Positions 27,620 through 35,979 of a stretch of DNA of 64,000 bases are shown in pieces. Each line of letters begins with the position of its first letter. Within the stretch, counting starts at the first letter, position 1. The notes below the pieces were generated by a model. It searched no databases and had not been told where the DNA came from. It saw only the letters and a program-made list of their open reading frames with translations. Made by a program: the position numbers and the translations under genes. The stretch is from positions 1 to 64,000 of the forward strand of contig NZ_LNAM01000208.1 in NCBI RefSeq assembly GCF_001461035.1. Direction: 5' to 3'. Source of the DNA: Acetivibrio ethanolgignens. GTDB taxonomy: Bacteria > Bacillota > Clostridia > Lachnospirales > Lachnospiraceae.

Positions 27620-28258
27620 GTTTCTGCATTTTTACGCTACAAGTCTTTTTTTCAGATTTATTTTTATATAGAATTTTTATTTGATAAGTTTGCAAATATC
27701 CTGTGTATCAGCAAAATGAATTCAGAGACTTCGTTTGAGTAAAAACCGAGAATTTTAAAAAATCGTTTCTAAAAAATGTTTCCTGTCTCTTTCGCGGGAG
27801 AACCACCCATGGGAGGCTGTATATCAGATGAAAACAAGCCGAAAACTTTTTAGCCGCTCTAGACAGGCTTTTTCATAAAGTCCCGATAAAACCGCAGTAA
27901 TTGCAACTCGGTATGTTCTATAAAAGCCGGATAGAACATACCTCAGACATCCAATTACTGCGGTTAGGTTTTACTCAAAAGCCTGTAAGAGCGGCACAAA
28001 AGTTTTCGAAGCTTGTGTTCACCCTGATATACAGTCCCCATGGGTTGTTCTACCGTTGAAAAGACAGGAATCATAACATCTTTAGAAACGATTTTCCTAA
28101 AATTCTGGTTTTTGCGAGCGAAAGCGATGAATTTATTTTGCTGATATACAGGATATTAGAAAATTCTTTAAATAAAGAATTTCATATAAAAAGGTATTCT
28201 GGCAGAGAAGGCTTGCAGCGTAAAAAATGCAGAAACACAAGGAAAAATAGCTTGTAAC
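27601..28258. repeat. 658-bp near-complete inverted repeat (giant hairpin)
   Basis: The whole spoIIP-lepA interval folds on itself. Ends: GTTACAAG (27601-27608) and CTTGTAAC (28251-28258). Outer arms 27614-27646 and 28208-28242 match with three mismatches and one indel. The pair 27696-27717 and 28135-28156 is 22 bp with one mismatch. CTGTATATCAG 27817-27827 pairs with 28024-28034; 27853-27872 pairs with 27977-27995; the perfect 14-mer 27890-27903 pairs with 27952-27965; and the apex GTATGTTCTAT 27911-27921 pairs with 27931-27941 around a 9-base loop. No open reading frame of note lies inside. It could be a structured RNA, a MITE-like element or a strong terminator. Confidence 0.9.
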
Positions 28259-28281
28259 TTAGTCCGGTATTATGTTATACT
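28252..28281 (+). promoter_or_regulatory. Likely lepA promoter
   Basis: TTGTAA at 28252-28257, a 17-18 bp spacer and TTATAC/TATACT at 28275-28281. The -35 lies inside the right terminal repeat of the giant inverted repeat. Confidence 0.5.
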
Positions 28282-28324
28282 AAGCTGATGGAATTTGGAA
28301 AAGAATGAAAACAGGAGTGTAACT

Positions 28325-30139
28325 ATGGCGGAAATGAACCAAAGTAAAATTCGTAATTTTTGTATTATTGCACATATAGATCATGGTAAATCTACACTGG
28401 CAGACCGTATTATTGAAAAGACCGGTCTTTTGACCAGCCGTGAGATGCAGGCCCAGGTACTGGATAACATGGAGCTGGAAAGGGAACGTGGTATTACGAT
28501 TAAGGCACAGACTGTGCGAATCGTATATAAGGCGAAGGATGGAGAGGAATATATTTTCAACCTGATTGATACGCCAGGGCATGTAGACTTTAATTATGAG
28601 GTGTCACGAAGCCTGGCAGCCTGCGAGGGAGCGATTCTGGTTGTAGATGCGGCACAGGGAATTGAGGCACAGACCCTGGCTAATTGCTATCTGGCACTGG
28701 ATCATGACCTGGAGATTATGCCGGTTATCAATAAAATTGACCTTCCAAGTGCCGAGCCGGACCGGGTTAAAGCTGAGATTGAGGATGTTATTGGATTAGA
28801 TGCAGAGGACGCACCATTGATTTCTGCAAAAAACGGTATTAATATCGAAGAGGTATTAGAACAGATTATTACAAAGATTCCAGCCCCTTCCGGAGATGCT
28901 GAAAAGCCACTGAAGGCATTGATTTTTGATTCCGTGTATGATTCCTATAAGGGGGTTATTGTATTTTGTCGTATTTTTGATGGCTGTATGAAAAAAGGCA
29001 CCCAGATGAAAATGATGGCAACAGGGGCAACGGCAGAGGTTGTTGAGGTTGGTATTTTTGGTGCAGGGCAGTTTATTCCTTGTGATGAGCTTTCTGCCGG
29101 TATGGTAGGCTATATTACAGCCAGCTTAAAGAATGTAAAGGATACCCGTGTAGGCGATACGATAACCAATGTTCAAAATCCATGTACAGAGGCACTTCCG
29201 GGCTATAAAAAGGTAAATCCTATGGTATACTGTGGTGTGTACCCGGCAGATGGTGCCAAGTATGGGGATCTTAGGGATGCCTTAGAGAAGCTTCAGCTAA
29301 ATGATGCTTCCCTGCAGTTTGAGGCAGAGACTTCGATTGCTTTGGGCTTTGGCTTCCGTTGTGGCTTTCTGGGACTTTTACATCTGGAGATTATTCAGGA
29401 GCGTCTGGAAAGAGAGTATAATCTGGATCTGGTAACAACAGCTCCAAGTGTTATCTATAAGGTATACAAGACCGATGGTACGGTACTGGATATTACAAAT
29501 CCAACAAATCTTCCTGACCCATCGGAGATTGAACATATGGAGGAGCCGGTTGTTTCTGCGGAGATTATGGTAACAACGGAATTTGTAGGTTCAATTATGA
29601 CCCTGTGTCAGGAACGCCGGGGTGTTTATCTTGGTATGGAATATATGGAGCAAAGCCGGGCTCTGCTAAAATATGAGCTTCCGCTGAATGAAATTATTTA
29701 TGATTTCTTTGATGCATTGAAATCACGCTCCAGAGGCTATGCTTCCTTTGACTATGAGATGAAGGGCTATCAGCCGTCTTCCTTAGTGAAGCTGGATATT
29801 TTGATTAATAAGGAGGAGGTAGACGCCTTGTCCTTTATCATCCATGCAGATACAGCCTATGAAAGAGGAAGAAAGATGTGCGAGAAGCTGAAGGAGGAGA
29901 TTCCAAGACAGCTCTTTGAAATCCCGATTCAGGCAGCCATTGGAAGTAAGGTAATCGCCCGTGAAACAGTAAAAGCAATGCGAAAGGATGTCCTTGCCAA
30001 ATGCTATGGCGGTGATATCAGCCGTAAGAGAAAGCTTCTGGAAAAGCAGAAGGAAGGAAAAAAGCGAATGCGGCAGGTAGGAAATGTAGAGATTCCACAA
30101 AAGGCATTTATGAGTGTACTGAAGCTGGATGATGAATAA
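28325..30139 (+). CDS. lepA: Elongation factor 4 (LepA)
   Basis: A 604-residue translational GTPase that remodels stalled or mis-translocated ribosomes. G1 [10 protein letters not shown]3 DTPGHVDF and G4 NKIDLP are all present, followed by EF-G-like domains and the LepA-specific C-terminal domain ([33 protein letters not shown] end). The longer frame to 28295 lacks a ribosome site, whereas AGGAG precedes ATG 28325. It overlaps hemW by one base, the arrangement common in Firmicutes. Confidence 0.95.
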   Translation: MAEMNQSKIRNFCIIAHIDHGKSTLADRIIEKTGLLTSREMQAQVLDNMELERERGITIKAQTVRIVYKAKDGEEYIFNLIDTPGHVDFNYEVSRSLAACEGAILVVDAAQGIEAQTLANCYLALDHDLEIMPVINKIDLPSAEPDRVKAEIEDVIGLDAEDAPLISAKNGINIEEVLEQIITKIPAPSGDAEKPLKALIFDSVYDSYKGVIVFCRIFDGCMKKGTQMKMMATGATAEVVEVGIFGAGQFIPCDELSAGMVGYITASLKNVKDTRVGDTITNVQNPCTEALPGYKKVNPMVYCGVYPADGAKYGDLRDALEKLQLNDASLQFEAETSIALGFGFRCGFLGLLHLEIIQERLEREYNLDLVTTAPSVIYKVYKTDGTVLDITNPTNLPDPSEIEHMEEPVVSAEIMVTTEFVGSIMTLCQERRGVYLGMEYMEQSRALLKYELPLNEIIYDFFDALKSRSRGYASFDYEMKGYQPSSLVKLDILINKEEVDALSFIIHADTAYERGRKMCEKLKEEIPRQLFEIPIQAAIGSKVIARETVKAMRKDVLAKCYGGDISRKRKLLEKQKEGKKRMRQVGNVEIPQKAFMSVLKLDDE

Positions 30140-31275
30140 TGAAAAGATTGGGATTATATCTGCACATTCCTTTCTGTATCAGAAAATGTGCTTATTGTGA
30201 TTTCCTGTCGGCACCGGCTGGGGAGACAGACAGGATTTCTTATGTACAGGCCTTAAAAAAAGAAATACAATGCATGGGTAAGGAAACAAAAGAGTATCAG
30301 GTGGATTCTGTATTTTTTGGCGGTGGAACGCCGTCCATTCTGGAGCCGGAGCTTTTAGAGGAGCTTCTTTTGCAGCTTAGGGAAAGCTTCTGCATTACAA
30401 AAGAGGCGGAGATTACCCTGGAGGCAAATCCGGGAACTCTTACAGAAAAAAAGCTTGCGGTCTATAAAAAAAATGGGATTAACCGATTGAGCATCGGGCT
30501 GCAGTCGGCAGACAATGAGGAGCTAAAAAAGCTTGGGCGAATTCATACCTGGGAGGAATTTTTAGATAACTACCGGCTGGCAAGGCAACTGGGTTTTTCT
30601 AATATTAATATTGATCTCATGTCGGCCTTGCCGGGACAGACAAGGGAAAGCTATGAGAGAACTCTCGACAAGGTTTTGGAGCTTAAGCCGGAGCATATTT
30701 CTGCCTACAGCCTCATTATAGAAGAAGGGACTCCATTTTATGAGGCATGGGAAAAGGACGAGCTTTTACTGCCTGCAGAGGGGGAAGAACGGCAGATGTA
30801 TTATCTGACGGAAAGACTTCTTAAGGCGGCAGGCTACCATCGGTATGAGATATCAAATTATGCGAAATCCGGCTTTGAAAGTCGTCATAATAATAAATAC
30901 TGGACAGGAGAGGAGTATCTGGGGATGGGACTGGGGGCCTCCTCCTGTTTTGACGGTAGACGGATGAAAAATACAGAATTCCTTCCGGAGTATTTGGAAG
31001 AAATAAAAATGAGGAAAGAAATTCACATAGAGAACCACCTTCTGACCCGGCGGGAAAAAATGGAAGAATTTATGTTTCTGGGGCTCCGGCGAATGGAAGG
31101 AGTTTCCAAGGAACGGTTTTTTAAAGAATTTGGAGAGGAACTTTTGGAGGTTTACGGAGAGACTATAAACAAACAGGAAGCAGATGGGCTGATAGCACAG
31201 AATGAAAAGCAGCTTTGGCTTACGGAACGTGGCATTGATGTGAGTAATCGGGTCATGGCGGAATATCTGTTTTAG
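30139..31275 (+). CDS. hemW: HemW, radical-SAM coproporphyrinogen III oxidase-like heme chaperone
   Basis: A 378-residue radical-SAM protein with the CIRKCAYCDF cluster motif near the N-terminus, followed by FFGGGTPSIL and EANPGTL blocks. HemW is a heme chaperone and lacks coproporphyrinogen dehydrogenase activity (family knowledge). The start overlaps the lepA stop (TAATG), so translation is coupled. Confidence 0.9.
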   Translation: MKRLGLYLHIPFCIRKCAYCDFLSAPAGETDRISYVQALKKEIQCMGKETKEYQVDSVFFGGGTPSILEPELLEELLLQLRESFCITKEAEITLEANPGTLTEKKLAVYKKNGINRLSIGLQSADNEELKKLGRIHTWEEFLDNYRLARQLGFSNINIDLMSALPGQTRESYERTLDKVLELKPEHISAYSLIIEEGTPFYEAWEKDELLLPAEGEERQMYYLTERLLKAAGYHRYEISNYAKSGFESRHNNKYWTGEEYLGMGLGASSCFDGRRMKNTEFLPEYLEEIKMRKEIHIENHLLTRREKMEEFMFLGLRRMEGVSKERFFKEFGEELLEVYGETINKQEADGLIAQNEKQLWLTERGIDVSNRVMAEYLF

Positions 31276-31295
31276 AAAAGGACGGAGGCTTTCAA

Positions 31296-32078
31296 ATGAA
31301 GCGGAAAATTATCTTTTTTGACATTGATGGAACCCTGTTAAGTGAGATTACCGGTGAAATTCCGGTATCGGCAGTTGAGGCTATACACAAGGCACAAAGG
31401 AAAGGGCATCTGGCAGTAATCAATACCGGAAGAACCTGGCCGCTTTTAGAAAAACGAGTACAGGAGGTTGGCTTTGACGCCTATATCTGTGGTTGTGGAA
31501 CAAAGATAGTGTATCGTAACGAGGTATTGTTTCATCAAACCGTTGCAGACGATGTAATAGGGAAAGTAGTAAAAGCCTTGGAAAAATACAAAATAGATGG
31601 TATTTTAGAGGGAGATAAAAAGCTGTACTTAAATGACAGAGAGAAGATTTTTTCTGAAGAGTGGAAGGCTTTTTATGACCGCTTTCATAAAATAGCAGGC
31701 TCTTTTCAGGAGGCTGGGATTTCTATGGATAAGCTGTATACATTGACAAATCCGGAGAGCGACCTGGAGGGCTTTCAGGAAGAGCTGGGAGCCTGGTTTG
31801 ATTTTATTGACAGGGATAATGGCTATTATGAGCTGGTTCCAAGGGGATTTTCCAAGGCAAGCGGTATCCGTATGTTGACAGAGCGTCTGGGTATGAGCAT
31901 GGAGGATACAATTTCGATTGGAGACAGTAATAATGACCTTCCGATGCTGACAGCGACAGCAGTAAGTATTGCTATGGGAGTGCACAGCGAAGGAATTCAT
32001 GATAAGGTGGATTTTATTACAAAGACTGTGGAAGAGGATGGGATTTATTATGCATTAGAGCATTATGGACTTTTCTAA
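31296..32078 (+). CDS. Cof-type HAD phosphatase
   Basis: A 260-residue HAD-superfamily hydrolase with DIDGTLL (nucleophile Asp 9), NTGRTW, and the motif IV block IGDSNNDLPML. The cap is of the C2B type, as in Cof/YbjI sugar-phosphate or FMN/PLP phosphatases. It follows hemW by 20 bp in the same direction with a GGACGGAGG-like ribosome site, and is probably co-transcribed. Substrate unknown. Confidence 0.85.
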   Translation: MKRKIIFFDIDGTLLSEITGEIPVSAVEAIHKAQRKGHLAVINTGRTWPLLEKRVQEVGFDAYICGCGTKIVYRNEVLFHQTVADDVIGKVVKALEKYKIDGILEGDKKLYLNDREKIFSEEWKAFYDRFHKIAGSFQEAGISMDKLYTLTNPESDLEGFQEELGAWFDFIDRDNGYYELVPRGFSKASGIRMLTERLGMSMEDTISIGDSNNDLPMLTATAVSIAMGVHSEGIHDKVDFITKTVEEDGIYYALEHYGLF

Positions 32079-32225
32079 ATTCGATAGGGTGAATCTTCCT
32101 GTCGAATAAAAAATGTGACATTTGTAATATGAAAAATGTTACAAATTATACTAAACAAAGAAAGAAAATTGGGATATACTGGTATCAACAAAGGGAAATG
32201 CTTACATAAGCAGAATGGAGGAAAT

Positions 32226-32429
32226 ATGGAAATGAAGCGTTTATATCGTTCTGAAAGTAACCGCATGATCTGTGGTGTGTGTGCCGGTATTGCAGAATAT
32301 ATTTTAATTGATCCTACAATTGTGAGGCTTTTATTTGCTTTATTTGGCTTTACAGGAACGGGAATTATTGCATATTTTATAGCCGCGATTATCATTCCGA
32401 CAGAAAGTCAGATACGACGAAATTATTAG
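32226..32429 (+). CDS. PspC-domain membrane protein
   Basis: A 67-residue protein with the PspC signature: KRLYRSESNRMICGVCAGIAEY, then a hydrophobic helix (about residues 37-57). PspC proteins respond to envelope stress. GGAGG at 32217-32221 lies four bases before ATG 32226 and ten before ATG 32232, so either may be used. The frame extending to 32136 is not supported. Confidence 0.82.
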   Translation: MEMKRLYRSESNRMICGVCAGIAEYILIDPTIVRLLFALFGFTGTGIIAYFIAAIIIPTESQIRRNY

Positions 32430-32464
32430 AAAAATTAAAAAAATACAAAAAATTAAAAAAATGG

Positions 32465-32493
32465 TTGACAACGAAAAAAAGGTATGCTATTAT
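32465..32493 (+). promoter_or_regulatory. Strong promoter of the tRNA-Gly pair
   Basis: Perfect -35 TTGACA at 32465-32470, a 17-bp spacer and TATTAT at 32488-32493, directly upstream of the first tRNA-Gly. Confidence 0.78.
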
Positions 32494-32525
32494 ATATATC
32501 GTTCGGTAGCGTTGTCAACCGATAT

Positions 32526-32597
32526 GCACGAGTGGCTCAGTGGTGGAGTATCGCCTTGCCAAGGCGAGGGTCGCGGGTTCGAATCCCGTCTCGTGCT
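32526..32597 (+). tRNA. tRNA-Gly (anticodon GCC), copy 1
   Basis: A 72-nt cloverleaf. Acceptor GCACGAG pairs with CTCGTGC, discriminator T, anticodon loop TTGCCAA, T loop GGTTCGAATCC. CCA is not encoded. Confidence 0.94.
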
Positions 32598-32654
32598 CTC
32601 GGATATTTTTACATATCTTTTAATTATATAATCCGGTCATAAGAACAACAGCAT

Positions 32655-32726
32655 GCACGAGTGGCTCAGTGGTGGAGTATCGCCTTGCCAAGGCGAGGGT
32701 CGCGGGTTCGAATCCCGTCTCGTGCT
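32655..32726 (+). tRNA. tRNA-Gly (anticodon GCC), copy 2
   Basis: Identical in all 72 bases to the copy 57 bp upstream. It is followed by a run of T residues that could end the transcript. Confidence 0.94.
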
Positions 32727-32854
32727 TTTTTTTATTACACGGATGTTATATTGTTTTCCGTATTTTATTTTCCGTATGAGATAAAGAACCCTGCAGAAAA
32801 TAAAATACGGAAATTTTTTTTGCAACATTTTCAGAAGATTTTGACACTATATAA

Positions 32855-32870
32855 TTGAAATGCATTTCAA
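32855..32870. promoter_or_regulatory. Perfect 16-bp palindrome upstream of the ECF sigma gene
   Basis: TTGAAATGCATTTCAA is fully self-complementary. It lies right after a TATAAT-like box (32850-32855) and just before the GAGGTGA ribosome site, so a dimeric repressor or activator could act here. No convincing -35 was seen. Confidence 0.5.
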
Positions 32871-32886
32871 AGCGAGGTGAATATAG

Positions 32887-33351
32887 GTGAGGGAGTTCAT
32901 GGAGCAGTATGAGCTGGTATATAAGGAGCTGTACCGGCTGGCATACTACTATTTGGGAGATGTCCATGAAGCAGAGGATGCCGTAATGGATACAGTGCTG
33001 GCAGCCTATGAAAGCTATGGTAAGCTCCGAAATCAGGCTGCTTTTCGGAACTGGATTTTTAAAATACTAGTAAACCAGTGTAAACGAAGGATGCGTAGGT
33101 TCTATGAGAAGCAGGAAGAGCTTATGGAGGACAGCTGTATCCATGAGCCGGATTATACAGATAAAACCTATATTCAGACCGTATTACAGAGCCTTTCTGA
33201 GGAAGAAAGGCTGATTGTATCACTCATTGTCTTCGGAGGCTATAAGGGGGAGGAGGTAGCCCGTGTTTTAAAGAAAAAGCACAGCACTATCCGCTCCAAG
33301 TACCGAAGGGCTATTGATAAGCTGAAAAAGCAGCTGGAAAAGGAAACATAA
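32887..33351 (+). CDS. ECF-type RNA polymerase sigma factor
   Basis: A 154-residue sigma-70 family protein with region 2 (YLGDVHEAEDAVMDTVLAAYE) and region 4 (LSEEERLIVSLIVFGGYKGEEVARVL...STIRSKYRRA). GAGGTGA six bases before GTG 32887 supports that start; ATG 32899 is the alternative. The next gene, 29 bp downstream, encodes a protein with a single TM helix and an exported propeller, a layout typical of an anti-sigma factor, so the pair probably forms a surface-signalling switch (inference). Confidence 0.85.
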   Translation: MREFMEQYELVYKELYRLAYYYLGDVHEAEDAVMDTVLAAYESYGKLRNQAAFRNWIFKILVNQCKRRMRRFYEKQEELMEDSCIHEPDYTDKTYIQTVLQSLSEEERLIVSLIVFGGYKGEEVARVLKKKHSTIRSKYRRAIDKLKKQLEKET

Positions 33352-33380
33352 AAGCCGGATATGGAAATGAGGTTGAGACG

Positions 33381-35249
33381 ATGGAAAAGTATGAGGAAAA
33401 AATTCTGGAAATGCTGAAGGAAGAAGGAGAGCAGCTGGAAATTCCGGAAAGGCTTTCACCGGAAAAAATAGAAAAAGAATTAAAAAAGCAAAAAACAGCC
33501 CGGAAAAGCTATGGCAAAATCTTTGCCGGACTAGCAGCGGCAGCTTGCGTAGGTATGGTAATCTGGAGCGGTTATCCTAAAATGACCCAGGAGGCTCCAC
33601 AGCTGGCAGCTGAAAGAAGGTCTGTAGAACCAGACATTCCTATTCCGAAAACTGTAGAGGCAGAGGTCGGGCCGGACAATTATGACAGTATTTATACTCT
33701 GCTGGCTGAGGCCGAGAAAAGACAGATATACGATATTTCTATGGTTAAGCAGCTGGCAGAAAGTGGCATGGAAATGCCAAAAGGAGAAGCAGCTGGGAAG
33801 AATGATAGTTCTACGGCAGCTGCAGGCTACAGTGAGACGAATGTGCGGACAGCAGGAGTAGATGAGGGCGATATTCTGAAAACCGATGGAGTCTGGCTTT
33901 ATGCATTGATGACATCGAAGGATGGAGAAAAAAAGGAGCTTCATATTTTAAAGCCGGAAAACGGCAGTGTCAGCGAAGTTTCTAAAATTGAAGGCTTCCA
34001 GTGGGGCAGTGAATTTTATATTCAGGATAATCTGCTGATACTCATGGAGGAAAAAGGTGTTAATACCGCAATTCATCTATATGAGATTACAGACCGGGAA
34101 AATCCCATGAAACTGAAAACCCTGAACCAGAGTGGATATTATGAAACCTCCCGGTTGCAGGACGGCATTTTATATACCTTCAGTCGTTTTTATCCCAACT
34201 TAGAAAATAAAAAGCGGATAGAGGACTATGTTCCGGCAACAGAAGGCTGTTTGATACCTTTAGACTGTATTTATCTTCCAGAAGAGGTTTATGACAGCTC
34301 CTATCTTGTTATGACAGCACTTTCTCTGGAAAATACAGGGGATTTCTGTGATAAAAAGGCTATACTATCTACGGCGGGAAGGTACTATGTCAGCCAGGAT
34401 AACATCTATATCTTCAGAAATGAGTATGTAGAGACAGGAGAACAAAGAACAGGAATCTGGAGATATGGATATGGGAATGGCCAGATTCATGAAAATGGCA
34501 GTGTTTATCTGGCAGGCTATGTGGATGACAGCTTTTCAGTAGATGAGTATAATGGGTATCTTAGGGTATTGACGACCAAACAGCAGGAAAATAGCGGAAA
34601 TGCTCTTTTTGTGTTGGATGAAAGGCTTGAGATAGCGGGAAGCATTACCGGACTGGCTAAGGGAGAAAGAATTTATTCTGCCCGTTTCATGGGGGATACT
34701 GCATATTTTGTAACCTTTAGAAATATCGACCCACTGTTTTGTGTGGACTTGTCAGACCCAGAAAAGCCGGAGGTTTTAGGAGAACTGAAGGTGACCGGAG
34801 TTTCAGAATATCTACATTTTTATGGAGAGAATAAGCTCCTTGGCATAGGAAGGGAAATTGCTCCGGAGACTGGAGAAGGTGAGGGAATTAAGCTGTCGAT
34901 GTTTGACATTTCCAATCCTTTAGAGCTTCGTGAGGAGAAAAAGCTGGTGTTAACGGAGTGTTTTTATAGCAGTGCTTTTGATGACTACCGGACAGTGCTA
35001 ATTAATCCAGAAAAAAATCTGATTGGATTTTTGACAGAAGAGGACTATCATCTGTTTTCTTATAAAGAAACAGACGGATTTGTAAAGCGTCTGACAGTAG
35101 ACCATGCGTCTATTACAGAAAATATGAACTATCAGGAGGTAAGAGGAGTCTACATTGGTGAAGACTTTTATCTTCTTCAGGATAAAACAGGCATACTAGT
35201 TTATGACCTAAATACAAATAAAAAGACAGGAGAATGGAAAAATGACTAA
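33381..35249 (+). CDS. Membrane-anchored beta-propeller protein, possible anti-sigma factor
   Basis: A 622-residue protein: a charged cytoplasmic segment (residues 1-45), one TM helix (about 47-64) and a large exported domain. The propeller-type region contains AGVDEGDILKTDG, repeated blade-like strands and YLHFYGENKLLGIGRE, resembling secreted C-terminal beta-propeller proteins (COG4880-like, recollection). The short N-terminal helix pair and its place after an ECF sigma gene suggest an anti-sigma role, but no zinc-binding ZAS motif (HxxxCxxC) is present. It overlaps the next gene by 8 bp. Confidence 0.7.
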   Translation: MEKYEEKILEMLKEEGEQLEIPERLSPEKIEKELKKQKTARKSYGKIFAGLAAAACVGMVIWSGYPKMTQEAPQLAAERRSVEPDIPIPKTVEAEVGPDNYDSIYTLLAEAEKRQIYDISMVKQLAESGMEMPKGEAAGKNDSSTAAAGYSETNVRTAGVDEGDILKTDGVWLYALMTSKDGEKKELHILKPENGSVSEVSKIEGFQWGSEFYIQDNLLILMEEKGVNTAIHLYEITDRENPMKLKTLNQSGYYETSRLQDGILYTFSRFYPNLENKKRIEDYVPATEGCLIPLDCIYLPEEVYDSSYLVMTALSLENTGDFCDKKAILSTAGRYYVSQDNIYIFRNEYVETGEQRTGIWRYGYGNGQIHENGSVYLAGYVDDSFSVDEYNGYLRVLTTKQQENSGNALFVLDERLEIAGSITGLAKGERIYSARFMGDTAYFVTFRNIDPLFCVDLSDPEKPEVLGELKVTGVSEYLHFYGENKLLGIGREIAPETGEGEGIKLSMFDISNPLELREEKKLVLTECFYSSAFDDYRTVLINPEKNLIGFLTEEDYHLFSYKETDGFVKRLTVDHASITENMNYQEVRGVYIGEDFYLLQDKTGILVYDLNTNKKTGEWKND

Positions 35250-35979
35250 GAAAGTAACAGGAATTATGGCAGTGATTATGTTAGCAGCAGCGGTGACTGC
35301 ATGTGGAAGCCAAAAGACAGATGTAGAAGTAACAGAAACTCCGGCGGCAATAGAAACACCAGCTGTAACAGAAACTCCGGAGGCTGTAGAGACTCCAGCT
35401 GTAACAGAGACTCCGGTAGCAACCGAGACTCCAGAGGCGACTGAAAAGCCGGAGGAAAGTGAAAAACCGCAGGCTTCTGAGAAACCAGCTCCATCTAAGA
35501 AGCCGGAAAGCACAAAGAAGCCGGAAAGCACGAAGAAGCCGGAAAGTACAAAAAAACCAGAAAGCACGAAAAAGCCTTCTAAGGAGGAAAGTAAGATTTC
35601 AGATGCTTCCGAGGCTTTTGAAAAGGCAATTGATGGAATTGAACTTTACAGTATGGCAGATATTACCGATGAGATGCTGCAGGATGCTTACGGAATTGAC
35701 AGCTCTATCTTGAAAAGCTATGTGGTAAAAATGCCGATGATGAATGTAAAGGCCAATGAAATTGCGGTGTTTGAGGTCGAGGATAAGAAGGATGTTGAAA
35801 CTGTAAAGGAAGGAATTAAGAAGCGTCAGGCGGATTTGGTAGAGACATGGAAGCATTATCTTCCGGACCAGTATGAGCTGGTACAGAATTATCAGATTTC
35901 AGTGAAGGGAAACTATGTTTTATTTGTAATTTCAGGGGAGGCGGAAACTATCGTTTCCAACTTTAACGATGCTTTTTAG
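35242..35979 (+). CDS. DUF4358-type lipoprotein with Thr/Pro/Lys repeat linker
   Basis: A 245-residue lipoprotein: lipobox VTAC (Cys 21), then a long repetitive linker of TETP and KKPEST units (about residues 28-113), and a globular C-terminal domain (about 118-245). Its ELYSMADITDEMLQDAYGID start is typical of DUF4358 (recollection). DUF4358 genes often neighbour MBOAT acyltransferases. It overlaps both neighbours, so it is in the middle of a tight operon. The linker probably spans the cell wall. Confidence 0.72.
   Translation: MTKKVTGIMAVIMLAAAVTACGSQKTDVEVTETPAAIETPAVTETPEAVETPAVTETPVATETPEATEKPEESEKPQASEKPAPSKKPESTKKPESTKKPESTKKPESTKKPSKEESKISDASEAFEKAIDGIELYSMADITDEMLQDAYGIDSSILKSYVVKMPMMNVKANEIAVFEVEDKKDVETVKEGIKKRQADLVETWKHYLPDQYELVQNYQISVKGNYVLFVISGEAETIVSNFNDAF
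35497..35568 (+). repeat. Four 18-bp tandem repeats encoding KKPEST
   Basis: Four consecutive in-frame units of 18 bp at 35497, 35515, 35533 and 35551 encode the hexapeptide KKPEST. The units differ only at a few third positions. Copy number could vary by slippage. Confidence 0.85.

Noticed and set aside
32079-32107. Inverted repeat ATTCGATAGG/CCTGTCGAAT as terminator of the Cof-type gene
   Set aside because: It is followed by A residues and not T residues on the plus strand, so intrinsic termination is unlikely there.
35208-35567. Minus-strand frame with repeated Gly/Ser/Val units
   Set aside because: It mirrors the TETP/KKPEST repeats of the DUF4358 lipoprotein gene; no ribosome site.
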